Shown piece after piece: positions 22,901-30,667 of a stretch of 30,667 nt of DNA. Positions within the stretch are counted from its first letter, which is position 1, and the number at the start of each line of letters is the position of its first letter. The notes under the pieces are model-generated. The model searched no databases. It was not told the DNA's origin and saw only the letters and a program-made list of their open reading frames with translations. The DNA comes from a virus. Made by a program: the position numbers and the translations under genes. The stretch spans positions 1 through 30,667 of IMG/VR virus record IMGVR_UViG_3300047678_000848; one strand, 5' to 3'.

Positions 22901-24229
22901 ATGATCGGTCTGGATATCGGGGGGCTCATGGCGCTGCTGGAAAAGCGCCGACGTGACACGTCTCCAGTCCTCGCTGGCGGTAGCGACCCGCGCGTCTTCA
23001 CGGAGCTTGGTAGCTCCGTCCGGTCCCGTCCGCTCGCCCTGGTGCGGGACGGCGTTTCCGACCCGCTCGACGTAGCTCCCGACCTGCCGCAAGATCCCAC
23101 ACGGAGCTTGGTAGCTCCGTCCGGGTCGGTTTCGCGCCCGCCTCACCCGACGCTAGTCGGTGGCTCTTACGCCTACGAGCCCGCGCCGACCATGGCCCCG
23201 CTGCCGGGTGCGCCGCGCCACTCCCTCCCTGAGGAACGGGCCTCGCTGGGTCGTGGTGCCCTACTCGGTGGGCTAACGGGCTTGCTGTTGGGTCAGGGGC
23301 TGCGCGGGGCTGCTGCGGGCGCGGGCGGCTTCGCGCAGGGCTTTGGACAGGGGGCGGATCGGGCGGACGCGATTCGGCGTCAGCAGTGGGGAGACCAGAT
23401 CCACCAGCAGCTGCAGGACTTCAGCCATCAGCGCCAAGGCTGGGCGGATAAAACGGCGCTGACAGACCGGCAGATGCGCGCAGACGGGATGCAAAACGCA
23501 AACGCTCTGCGCACCTACCAGACCGATATGGCCGCCTACGAGCAGGCGATGAACCGGTTCCAGCGAGAAGCACAGGCCAAAGCCGACCGGGCAAGTCGAG
23601 AAGCGGTTGTAGGAAACACTCTTGCCGAGCAGCGGCGGCAGTTCGACACGGCGCAGCCGCACAAGATCAAGCAGATACAGTCGCAAAACCACTACCGCGC
23701 AGCGATGGCCGACTTTCTAGGCACGCGCGCAGCCGATATCGCCGCAGACAACAACCACATAAAAAAGAAAGACGCAGCGGACCGGCGGCTCGCTAAGCAG
23801 CGTCTGGCGAACGAACTGGAGCGTATCGCCCTAGCAGAGCGCTCGCGCAAAGACCGATTGCAGTTGGGGACGCAGAGCAACCAGATTCAAGCGCGGCGCG
23901 CGGCGACTGAGCGGGGCAAGAAGCTGACCTGGGCCGACGTGCAGAAAAGTCTGGCCGACATCGCCGCCCGTGCCTCCGTGCTGGAATCGCCTGTACGCGT
24001 CGATTTCGACGAAGTCGATAAAAAGGGCGGATTTTCCAGAAAGGGGACACGTTACGATCCGGCACCCAGCGAGAAGGTGGCGGCAGCCCTCGCGCTGCGA
24101 GATGCGATCATAGCCAAAGCGGCCGAGTGGGGGTACATGGTCGAGTTTCAAAATGGTCGGCCAATCTACACAAAGGCGGGACGTCGTCCTAGCGGCGGCT
24201 ATCTGGATGGGGGCGCAGGAAAACGCTGA
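22901..24229 (+). CDS. Internal virion protein with coiled coils
   Basis: 442 residues from ATG 22901, with GGAGGTGG at 22888-22895; a GTG nine bases earlier overlaps that site and is less likely. Residues about 1-110 are Pro/Ser rich and contain two ACCA-family palindromes (TGGT orientation). Residues about 117-150 are glycine-rich and hydrophobic (ALLGGLTGLLLGQGLRG), able to insert in a membrane. Residues 150-360 are long charged helices rich in Gln/Arg/Ala (coiled coil). The last 80 residues form a small domain (PVRVDFDEVDKKGGFSRKGT). Proteins of this build are packaged in podovirus heads and ejected to form a channel. It is coupled to the next gene by TGATG. Confidence 0.6.
   Translation: MIGLDIGGLMALLEKRRRDTSPVLAGGSDPRVFTELGSSVRSRPLALVRDGVSDPLDVAPDLPQDPTRSLVAPSGSVSRPPHPTLVGGSYAYEPAPTMAPLPGAPRHSLPEERASLGRGALLGGLTGLLLGQGLRGAAAGAGGFAQGFGQGADRADAIRRQQWGDQIHQQLQDFSHQRQGWADKTALTDRQMRADGMQNANALRTYQTDMAAYEQAMNRFQREAQAKADRASREAVVGNTLAEQRRQFDTAQPHKIKQIQSQNHYRAAMADFLGTRAADIAADNNHIKKKDAADRRLAKQRLANELERIALAERSRKDRLQLGTQSNQIQARRAATERGKKLTWADVQKSLADIAARASVLESPVRVDFDEVDKKGGFSRKGTRYDPAPSEKVAAALALRDAIIAKAAEWGYMVEFQNGRPIYTKAGRRPSGGYLDGGAGKR
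23000..23120. repeat. Two ACCA-family palindromes in one gene, in different reading frames
   Basis: Copies at 23000-23019 and 23101-23120: ACGGAGCT, TGGT, AGCTCCGT, both followed by CCGG, so 24 bases are identical. The first is read as T-E-L-G-S-S-V and the second as R-S-L-V-A-P-S, a different frame. Both lie in the Pro/Ser-rich N-terminal part of the internal protein. Confidence 0.85.
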
Positions 24230-27200
24230 TGCCAGATATCATTGGGCGCAGCGCCCGGACGGGGCGACAGTACCAGATCCGCTACAATGGCCCCGGCGCG
24301 CTGACGGATCGCGAGATCCAGCGCGCTGTCGACAAGGCCGAGGCCGACAACGAGGGGTACGACATCGAGCGGATCGTCGTCCAACCCGCCGGAGCGAGCG
24401 GGGATCAGCCCGTCCTCACCCTGGCGAAGGAACGGCCTGTGGGCACCGTAGCCGCGGGCCTTGGCGCTCGGCTGGAGGGCGAGATGCGCGTCCGCACAGG
24501 CCGTCTGGCCGCCCGCCTAGGGACGGTCGAGCCTGTCCAACAGATGCGCCCGGTGTCAGACTCGCCGCTCTTGCGCCTGCTGGCAAACGTCAAGACCGGC
24601 ATCTACGATTCGTCCCAGCGCCTGGCGGACGGGATGACCCTGAAGAACGCTGCGCCTGAGCGGGCCAAAAACGCGGCGCAGTTTTTGGCCCAGACCTTGC
24701 CAGAGTCGACCATGCGGGCGCTGGCGGGCATCGCAACGAGCCCCATAACCGCGCCTGGTGCCCTGCTGCAGAACGTCATGAACGCGGGTACACGCCGCGC
24801 CTACGGCCAGGAGCAGGCGTCAAACAGAGACCCGCTGACGCGCATGGCAGGAGCGGGCGAGCAAAGGGCAGCGGGCAAGGATCTGGTGTTCGGCACACTG
24901 GGTGCTGCCGTACCGTTCTCGGGCGAGATTCGGGCGGCGACGGATGGCGGCGTCGGTAGCGCGTGGGACGCGCTGAAAGAGCGTGCATTATCGGACCCGA
25001 TATCGCTGGGGATCGACGCCGTTCCAGTGGTTGGTGCATTACGTGGAGGTGTCGGTGCCACCAAAGCAGCCAGTCTGGCCAGGTCTGCCTTGCGGAAACC
25101 TCTCCCTGTGAGCACCGTTCCGATCCAGGTACATTCGCCCAACCATGGGGCTTCGCCGAGGACGGCGACTGTAGCAACCGAAGCGCCGCGCCCCTACGCG
25201 CACGTGAAGCGGGGCAGCGAACGGGCTCGCCTGGCACCGGAGGATCTGGAGCAATTCCCTGGTGGGACCGGCCCGATGGCTTTCACCTTCGGGGATGCCA
25301 CCAACAACGGGATGTACGTCAATCCGACGACCGGGGCACAAGTACGGCTCCATGGTGGCATTGGCTACTCGCTCGATGACGAACACTTCGGCCGCTTTGC
25401 ATGGGCGTCTAAGGGAGCGCGCCAGGCAAATGCGATCCCTCGTCGCGCACAAGAGACCGGCGGCCTAGTCCATGTTGTCAACATGAAGCCCGAGGCCATG
25501 CTAACGAGCCAGCACGGTGTCCTCGTGCTCCAGGCTGAAATCGACGCCGCCATCCGGAACGGCACCGCTACTCCAAGCGACTTTCTGCATATGGTTAACG
25601 CGGTAATAGAGATGAAGGGGGGGAAGCCGATCCAGCTTCTGGGGCGTCGTCCCGAACAAGCGCTGGCCACTCTGGCGGATCACCTCACGGTTTTATCGTT
25701 TGAACAGCGGAAGCGCATTGTTCAGGCAGCGCTCAGCAAAAAGCAAAAATGGCTCCCTGACTACGAAACCGTGTTACCCCTCATGCGCGATCCCGCACTT
25801 GAGGGGGCACGAGCTGGAGACATCGTTGGATCGCTGTATGTCGATCCAAAGGGGCAGCCCGTCCCTGCTCGCGTACTGGGCGCTCCGGAGCACCCGGCCT
25901 ACCCCCTGGCGATACCTGGCACCGGCCTCGGTCTTGCATCTACCAGGCCCCATCTGCAGGAACTACTAACCGACCTGTTTGAACAGGTGAGAAACGACAT
26001 CTCCCAGCGTTGGGCAGCGCAAGGCAAAAAAGGGAAAAATGGTGTTCCGGCTATTCCCAGCGACGCCGAAGTGTACAATGAAGTCAGCCTACTACTGGAG
26101 CGCAAACATGATAACGTCTGGACAGGAAACAGAGATGCCGCCGCAACACAGCTCACTCAACCCCGACCTGGTGGAGTTCTTCGCGGCACTGTGGGCGGAA
26201 GCGACGCGCCTGGAACGGCAGCGTATGGCAGCCTCGCAAACGACCAAGCCCTATCTGGTGGCGGCAGGGATTCTATCCGAGGACGGGCAGAACCAGCCGG
26301 TGGCGGCGAGCTTGCAGCGGGGGGCGAGTCCCGAGCACCGAATCTAGCCCGAGCACCGAATCTAGTTCGAGGCCCCCATCCACCGACCCGCCACAACCTG
26401 CCGTCGATCGAAGAGAGGTTCGGTAATCTGATCGGCGGCCCGCAGGCGCGCTCCGCCTTGCATCATTCGGATTCGGGCAGGAGTGGTACTGCGCCCAGCT
26501 CTCTCCCCTTGGGCGGGATGACGCGTGCGGCACAGCACGCGCTCGCCGAGCGCCTGGGCTACGAACTCGATTCGGACGGCAACATCCCTCGTACGCATGC
26601 CCAAACCATCGAACGCGCCCTGGCACGACGCGATGAACTCAGCGCCCTGATCGACGAGCGCGAGCCGGGACGCGACGTGCCGGGCAGCAATGAGGAAATG
26701 GTGATCGTTGACCTGCGCCAGCAAGAGGCCGAACAACGGTATACCGCCCTAGCGCACGACGCGCCTGAGACCGAGCGCCTAGCCGCGCTGGCGGAAATCT
26801 CAGGACTTGGACGGCTCAAGGTGGCGTGGGGTCGCGAAGCAGGTCGCAACCTTGGTTTTATTCGGGCGGTTGTCCCCGACCCGACGAGCGTTGCTCACAC
26901 CATCACGGCTGTCGAGAAGGCAGTTGGCGAGGACCTCTCGCCAGCGTCGCGACAGTGGTTTGCGAAAAAGGCGACGGAGGCAAAGGAAGCCAAGGAGAAG
27001 ATCGACGCGCAGATCGCCACGCGGGGTGAGAAAGCGGCAGCCAAGCTCCGCGGTCAGTTCGCCCGCTTCGATACGAGCGCGGAGTCGATGCAGACGCAGA
27101 TCAAGGCGTTGCAAAAACAGGCCCGCAAATCGAATCGTTTGCGCGGGCGGCTCGCCAGTAAAACGGAAGCCGCGCAAACCGCTGCACAGGAAGCGGCAGA

Positions 27201-29223
27201 TGCAGCTGCAACTGCCCAGGGTGAGTACGACGCGACGCTCGTGCCGAAAGCCACCCAGCGCACTCAGGCGGCGGCAGAGCAACGACTCCTGCGTGCAAAC
27301 GAGGTGGCCGCACAGAGACAGGCCGCCATCAAGGGGCTGGAAGAGGAGCTTCGAAATCTCGAGACGAAGCGGCCGTATCTTGATAAACAGATCGCCGCGC
27401 TAAAAGCGGAAATCCCCGTGGCGCGCCGGGAGAACCGCATGGCAGAACGCTCGGCGGAGCGACTACAGCAGCGCCTCGATGCGCTCACTGCCCAGGCCTA
27501 CGAGTCGACCCAGCGCAAGGAACGGCTGGTTTCAGATCTTGCCAGCAAGAGAGCGGCGATGCGCAAGCAGGCGGCGGCAGATGAGCGCATCGCTACGCTC
27601 GGCGCAGACCGAGCGCGCCGCACTCCGCATCTCAATCCGTATATCGATGTCGCGCTTGGGGAGTACACTGCCGGTGCGACCAAGCTCGACCTCTTGGCCC
27701 GGCGACTCAAGGCGAAGATCGGGACGGATCTACCGATAGATCTCGTCGAGGAGCTTTTCAAAGAAGCCGCCGCGCGGTACAAGGTCGACTACAAGGCCGT
27801 CGACGATATCGCGTTTGAGATGTCCCAGCGCGTCGAGCGAGAGCTGCGCCAGCGCAAGTCCTTCGTTCTTCGGGGATTCGCGGCGCTGGGCGATATAGCG
27901 AACGCGCACCAAACGATGCTTGCGAGCGGCGATCTATCGGGTCTTGGCCGCCAGGGAGGGCTGGTCAGCGGTCCGAACATGCTCGGTCTGCGTGGCCGCA
28001 CCGGGCTACAAAGTATGTTTGGCGGTGCGGGTAGCAGCGGGGCGATCCGCGACATGCTCCGCGCTGGAGGGAGCGAGAACGAGCTAGCCCGGCAAGAGGC
28101 CGGACTCTCCGCCCGGCAGACCCGGCTCTACGGCGACGCGAATCACTACGAGAGGGTCGGTCTGGATCTGACGACGACAGATCGCAAGGCAGGTGCGGCA
28201 TTCCACGAGGAAGAGTTTCGATCGTCGCCGGCGGAGCGCATCCCGGTCCTCGGGCGCGGCGTCGCGGCGTCTGAGCGCGCCTACAATGCGGTCCTGAACC
28301 GGCTGCGGGCAGATCAGTTTGACTACATGGTCCGGGGGCTCAAAAGCACGGGTGAGCAGCTCACGCGCGACCAGGAGGTCATGGCGCGATGGACCAACGT
28401 GCTGACCGGGCGCGGCGATCTGCGCGAGTTCGGCAAGCCCGAAAACGCGGCTGTGGTCGCATCGGCTTTGGCCAACAGCGTGACCTGGTCGCCCCGTTTC
28501 GCCCTGTCGCGCGCCCAGTTCATCGTCGCGCCACTGAACCCGATGAGCGCCATGTATGCCCGTGGCATCAGCCGCCAAGCACGGCTGCGCATCGCGGGAG
28601 ATCTGGCAAAAACGTGGGCATCGATCTACACCACGATGCTGCTGGCGCGGCAAGTGGGGTGTCAGGTCGAGCTCGATCCCAGACACCAAGATTTCGGACT
28701 CATCCAACTGCCTGGCAGCGACCTAGAGATCGACGCCATGGCCGGACTACGGCCGACCATGCGCGCCAGCAGCAGGATGCTGACGAACACTACGCTAGAC
28801 TCGCGCAATGGCATGACAAACAAGCAGCCAAAGCCTCACGATACCGACTACCCTCTCGAATTGGGGAAGTTCCTCTTCGGCAAGAGCCGCCCTGTGATTG
28901 GCCTCGGGACAGAGACGTTGTCGGGACACACGACAACCGGCGAAAAATTCGACGCGCCGGAGGCGGCGACGCAGCTCCTGCTCAATATCGGCGTGGCGGA
29001 TATGGTGCGCGGTTTCCGCGCACAGGGCTACAGCCAGCAGACGGCGGCAGAACTCGCGGCAGCGTTCACACTATCGACCCTCGGTGTGGGCGCCAGTGTG
29101 CGCGACCGGTTCGGCGAGGAGGCGGATCGGCACTTTGACCGGAAAATTCAGCGGCTCCTCCCTGACGAGCCCGCCGGTTTGTGGAACGTGATCAGCAACG
29201 GCTTCGCTCGGGGCGAGCGCTAA
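24229..29223 (+). CDS. Very large multidomain internal (polyvalent-like) virion protein
   Basis: 1664 residues from ATG 24229, which overlaps the previous stop. Regions: 1-115 with a small N-terminal domain; 120-280 Ala/Gly rich with hydrophobic helices (ISLGIDAVPVVGALRGG); about 348-595 a globular domain (MAFTFGDATNNGMYVNPTTG, RLHGGIGYSLDD, VHVVNMKPEAMLTS, GDIVGSLYVDPKGQPV) which I recall from giant phage/plasmid polyvalent proteins but cannot name; 600-720 low complexity; about 911-1128 a long coiled coil; about 1441-1664 a C-terminal region (LNPMSAMYARGIS, LDPRHQDFGLIQLPGSDLEID) of the large-polyvalent-protein type. It is probably packaged and ejected with the DNA, with enzymatic or counter-defence modules. 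An 18-bp tandem duplication and an 11-bp hairpin (24662-24691) lie in the gene. Confidence 0.65.
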   Translation: MPDIIGRSARTGRQYQIRYNGPGALTDREIQRAVDKAEADNEGYDIERIVVQPAGASGDQPVLTLAKERPVGTVAAGLGARLEGEMRVRTGRLAARLGTVEPVQQMRPVSDSPLLRLLANVKTGIYDSSQRLADGMTLKNAAPERAKNAAQFLAQTLPESTMRALAGIATSPITAPGALLQNVMNAGTRRAYGQEQASNRDPLTRMAGAGEQRAAGKDLVFGTLGAAVPFSGEIRAATDGGVGSAWDALKERALSDPISLGIDAVPVVGALRGGVGATKAASLARSALRKPLPVSTVPIQVHSPNHGASPRTATVATEAPRPYAHVKRGSERARLAPEDLEQFPGGTGPMAFTFGDATNNGMYVNPTTGAQVRLHGGIGYSLDDEHFGRFAWASKGARQANAIPRRAQETGGLVHVVNMKPEAMLTSQHGVLVLQAEIDAAIRNGTATPSDFLHMVNAVIEMKGGKPIQLLGRRPEQALATLADHLTVLSFEQRKRIVQAALSKKQKWLPDYETVLPLMRDPALEGARAGDIVGSLYVDPKGQPVPARVLGAPEHPAYPLAIPGTGLGLASTRPHLQELLTDLFEQVRNDISQRWAAQGKKGKNGVPAIPSDAEVYNEVSLLLERKHDNVWTGNRDAAATQLTQPRPGGVLRGTVGGSDAPGTAAYGSLANDQALSGGGRDSIRGRAEPAGGGELAAGGESRAPNLARAPNLVRGPHPPTRHNLPSIEERFGNLIGGPQARSALHHSDSGRSGTAPSSLPLGGMTRAAQHALAERLGYELDSDGNIPRTHAQTIERALARRDELSALIDEREPGRDVPGSNEEMVIVDLRQQEAEQRYTALAHDAPETERLAALAEISGLGRLKVAWGREAGRNLGFIRAVVPDPTSVAHTITAVEKAVGEDLSPASRQWFAKKATEAKEAKEKIDAQIATRGEKAAAKLRGQFARFDTSAESMQTQIKALQKQARKSNRLRGRLASKTEAAQTAAQEAADAAATAQGEYDATLVPKATQRTQAAAEQRLLRANEVAAQRQAAIKGLEEELRNLETKRPYLDKQIAALKAEIPVARRENRMAERSAERLQQRLDALTAQAYESTQRKERLVSDLASKRAAMRKQAAADERIATLGADRARRTPHLNPYIDVALGEYTAGATKLDLLARRLKAKIGTDLPIDLVEELFKEAAARYKVDYKAVDDIAFEMSQRVERELRQRKSFVLRGFAALGDIANAHQTMLASGDLSGLGRQGGLVSGPNMLGLRGRTGLQSMFGGAGSSGAIRDMLRAGGSENELARQEAGLSARQTRLYGDANHYERVGLDLTTTDRKAGAAFHEEEFRSSPAERIPVLGRGVAASERAYNAVLNRLRADQFDYMVRGLKSTGEQLTRDQEVMARWTNVLTGRGDLREFGKPENAAVVASALANSVTWSPRFALSRAQFIVAPLNPMSAMYARGISRQARLRIAGDLAKTWASIYTTMLLARQVGCQVELDPRHQDFGLIQLPGSDLEIDAMAGLRPTMRASSRMLTNTTLDSRNGMTNKQPKPHDTDYPLELGKFLFGKSRPVIGLGTETLSGHTTTGEKFDAPEAATQLLLNIGVADMVRGFRAQGYSQQTAAELAAAFTLSTLGVGASVRDRFGEEADRHFDRKIQRLLPDEPAGLWNVISNGFARGER
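24662..24691. repeat. Perfect 11-bp hairpin with 8-base loop in the 1664-residue gene
   Basis: GGGCCAAAAAC (24662-24672), spacer GCGGCGCA, GTTTTTGGCCC (24681-24691). On either strand it resembles an intrinsic terminator stem without a free T-run. It encodes part of a helix (ERAKNAAQFLAQ). Confidence 0.7.
26330..26365. repeat. 18-bp tandem duplication
   Basis: CCCGAGCACCGAATCTAG occurs twice in a row (26330-26347, 26348-26365) and encodes APNLARAPNLVR in the low-complexity linker of the 1664-residue protein. It keeps the reading frame. Confidence 0.85.
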
Positions 29224-29269
29224 AAACCCCGTTCGTCCTCTTCGGTCGCCGAGCGCGGCACCTTGACCA

Positions 29270-29287
29270 CGGAGCTTGGTAGTTCCG
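29270..29287. repeat. Degenerate ACCA-family palindrome before the holin gene
   Basis: CGGAGCT, TGGT (29277-29280), AGTTCCG; one G-T pair in the stem. Located in the 102-base gap after the 1664-residue gene. A further degenerate relative follows at about 29296-29312. The rest of this gap shows only a weak second-family-like core (29244-29258). Confidence 0.6.
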
Positions 29288-29325
29288 CCATGGTCCGAGC
29301 TACACCCAACTCCGAAAGAGTCATC

Positions 29326-29877
29326 ATGCCATCCAAGAAAATAGGAATTGCCTTGAACCTATCTCTTCTTTACGTCTTCGAGTGGATCTGCGCGATCACC
29401 CCGGGAAAGGTCGAGAAATTGAGCCTCATCCCGCTCGTCTTCATCGTCGCCGACACGTTCACCGGCGTCGCCGTGGCCGCGATGCGCGGCAGGCTTTCCT
29501 CCCGGCTGCTGTGGCAAAAGGCTCTGCTCAAGACCAGTGCGTACACCGCCTTTCTGCTCGTCGGCTTCACCGTCTCGGCGATCACGCAGCAAGAGATCCA
29601 CCTTATGGCCGCGCTTGGGCTCATCACTGGCGCTGAGATCGTGAGCCTGGGCGAGAACGTCATCGCCATGCGCGCCTGGGGACTCTACTTCGGCCCAGCA
29701 AACGCCTGGCTGGAGAAGATCGGCGGGCTGTTCCCCACCCCGGATAGTCCAAGTAGCAAAGACCCACAGGCCGAGTCGCCAGACCCGGCGAATGTCCCAC
29801 CCGAGTCGCCAGACCCGGCGAATGTCCCACAGGCGCCACCGACACCACCGACTTCGACAGGAGGACCGACACCGTGA
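29326..29877 (+). CDS. Holin (phage holin family 4 / toxin-secretion lysis type)
   Basis: 183 residues from ATG 29326, with GAAAGAG at 29314-29320; longer upstream frames run through the degenerate palindrome and lack a ribosome site. Four hydrophobic segments: about 5-24 (IGIALNLSLLYVFEWICAI), 33-55 (SLIPLVFIVADTFTGVAVAA), 66-86 (LLKTSAYTAFLLVGFTVSAI) and 93-110. The segment with 'VADTFTG' followed by basic loop and 'LLWQKALLKTS' is the hallmark arrangement of holin family 4_1. It would open the inner membrane to release the endolysin encoded 200 bases on. The last 50 residues are a Pro/Ser tail built partly from a 30-bp tandem repeat (29771-29830). The stop overlaps the next GTG. Confidence 0.82.
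   Translation: MPSKKIGIALNLSLLYVFEWICAITPGKVEKLSLIPLVFIVADTFTGVAVAAMRGRLSSRLLWQKALLKTSAYTAFLLVGFTVSAITQQEIHLMAALGLITGAEIVSLGENVIAMRAWGLYFGPANAWLEKIGGLFPTPDSPSSKDPQAESPDPANVPPESPDPANVPQAPPTPPTSTGGPTP
29771..29830. repeat. Two perfect 30-bp tandem copies of a second-family palindromic element
   Basis: Units 29771-29800 and 29801-29830 are identical and encode ESPDPANVPP twice in the holin tail. Each carries the tcgccagacccggcga core followed by atgtcccac, the uninterrupted form of the sequence that contains an inserted ACCA-loop hairpin at 11256-11321 and 13788-13853. Confidence 0.85.
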
Positions 29878-30080
29878 AACTACCGATCTGGCTCAAATGG
29901 GCAATCTGTCAGGCGCTAGGCACCGTGAAAGGAAACATGGTGCTCTCTTTTTTGGAAGGCCCGCTCGGCGCGATCATCGACGCCGCGGCGAAGGGGGGGC
30001 CGTCGAGCGTGCTGGAGAAAGCCGACGCGGAGCTTCAGCGCGTCGCCCGGCTCCTCTCTGGCGGGGCGGGTACCCGGTGA
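29874..30080 (+). CDS. Small protein between holin and endolysin
   Basis: 68 residues from GTG 29874, overlapping the holin stop (GTGA) and ending in the same kind of overlap with the endolysin. Residues 1-35 (KLPIWLKWAICQALGTVKGNMVLSFLEGPLGAII) are hydrophobic with few charges; the second half is a charged helix (VLEKADAELQRVARLL). It could be a second holin-like or regulatory lysis protein, by position only. It keeps translational coupling through the lysis cassette. Confidence 0.55.
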   Translation: MKLPIWLKWAICQALGTVKGNMVLSFLEGPLGAIIDAAAKGGPSSVLEKADAELQRVARLLSGGAGTR

Positions 30081-30667
30081 AAAAGAGCACCTTGCAGGCG
30101 GTTAACCAGACCGACCCGCCGGTTCCTCATGGACGCGCCGGGATCGTGCGCGTCTACGGCAACCCGATGCGGGCGGACGGCAGTCTCTCAGGGGAGTGGG
30201 TGGAGGCCAATATCACGACCATTACCCTGCCGTATCCCTGTCGTCTGGCTTGGGACACGGACACAGTCGTGACGCGTATTTCCTGTCACCGGCTCGTGGC
30301 GGGCGATCTGAAACAGATCTTCACCGACATCCTTGCCTATGCACGCGCCCTCGTCAAGCACCGCGACGGGTACACGCTCTCGACCGATTACTATGATGCC
30401 GCCGCGCTGCTCCTGGTGTCGGCGCAAGGGCTCGATCTCTACGGTGGCTGCTTCAACTTCCGCCACAAACGCGCCGTGTCTCGCCTGTCGACGCACTCGT
30501 GGGGCATCGCGATCGACATCGACCCGGAGAGAAACGGCCTCGGGGACACGACGCCTGCCCTCCCAATGTGGGCAGTAGAGATTTTCAAACGCTACGGCTG
30601 GGCGTGGGGCGGCGACTTTGTCGGACGCAAAGACCCGATGCACTTCCAGCGCGCAACCGGCTACTGA
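30077..30667 (+). CDS. Endolysin: M15-family peptidase (D-Ala-D-Ala / L-Ala-D-Glu type)
   Basis: 196 residues from GTG 30077, which overlaps the previous stop (GTGA); an open frame reaches further upstream but only through the holin and small-gene coding regions. RLSTHSWGIAIDID (H140, D147) and DPMHF (H189) supply the zinc ligands and active-site arrangement of M15 peptidases, which cut the peptide stems of peptidoglycan. The family occurs in many phage endolysins. No signal peptide, so it would depend on the holin for release. The N-terminal 90 residues look like a separate small domain. The window ends at its stop codon. Confidence 0.85.
   Translation: MKKSTLQAVNQTDPPVPHGRAGIVRVYGNPMRADGSLSGEWVEANITTITLPYPCRLAWDTDTVVTRISCHRLVAGDLKQIFTDILAYARALVKHRDGYTLSTDYYDAAALLLVSAQGLDLYGGCFNFRHKRAVSRLSTHSWGIAIDIDPERNGLGDTTPALPMWAVEIFKRYGWAWGGDFVGRKDPMHFQRATGY

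Noticed and set aside
29792-30667. Endolysin start at 29792 (291 codons)
   Set aside because: The extra 95 codons run out of frame through the holin tail and the small lysis gene and are Arg/His-rich; GTG 30077 overlaps the preceding stop as elsewhere in the operon.
1-30667. tRNA genes, integrase or repressor
   Set aside because: Looked for and not seen; no cloverleaf-like or recombinase/HTH-repressor sequence could be supported.

Overview
The window is a contiguous stretch of a high-GC tailed-phage genome, with every supported gene on the + strand. It most resembles a podovirus: a helicase and primase replication module, a headful-type terminase, portal, scaffold and capsid block, a fibre and a large nozzle-like tail protein, three internal/ejection-type proteins, and a holin/endolysin cassette. 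No tail-tape-measure or tail-sheath gene, integrase, repressor or tRNA was seen. The left end cuts into a helicase gene and the right end stops exactly at the endolysin stop codon. The host cannot be named from the sequence. High GC and ordinary stop use (TAA, TAG and TGA all terminate genes) indicate a high-GC bacterium.

Layout. 1-5549 holds replication/recombination genes: the end of a UvrD-like helicase, an SSB-like protein, a VRR-NUC-type nuclease, a zinc protein, an unknown protein and a 1023-residue primase-polymerase/D5-type helicase. These genes overlap by a few bases (TAATG, TTGA, ATGA, GTGA), which implies translational coupling. 5550-5763 is a leader with a strong sigma70-type promoter that probably drives the late genes. 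5764-8495 is packaging (unknown gene, HGGKS zinc protein, large terminase). 8569-9317 has three small genes. 9341-13782 is portal, scaffold, major capsid and a probable decoration protein. 13885-21945 is two connector-like proteins, the fibre, two small proteins and the nozzle-like protein. 22093-29223 encodes three probable ejected proteins, the last being 1664 residues. 29326-30667 is holin, a small protein and an M15 peptidase endolysin.

The outstanding feature is dispersed small palindromes that the genes do not explain. One family has a fixed ACCA loop (TGGT in the other orientation), a conserved inner stem and outer stem pairs that change together. It occurs between genes, inside genes in several reading frames, and as a perfect six-copy tandem array at 21957-22082. 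A second family (tcgccRgacccggcga) occurs alone, in tandem, or carrying a member of the first family flanked by a GGCGAA direct repeat, which looks like an insertion with target duplication. A third family has a TCAC/GTGA loop. Several unique perfect hairpins with 3-4 base loops and 10-19 bp stems lie inside coding sequence. They recall Rickettsia palindromic elements or REP/MITE-like units, but here in a phage.

A second strong signal is an iteron-like array of GGGTGAACCATT repeats beside an AT-rich stretch inside the 3' part of the primase-helicase gene. It is arranged like the lambda O-gene origin and is a candidate replication origin.
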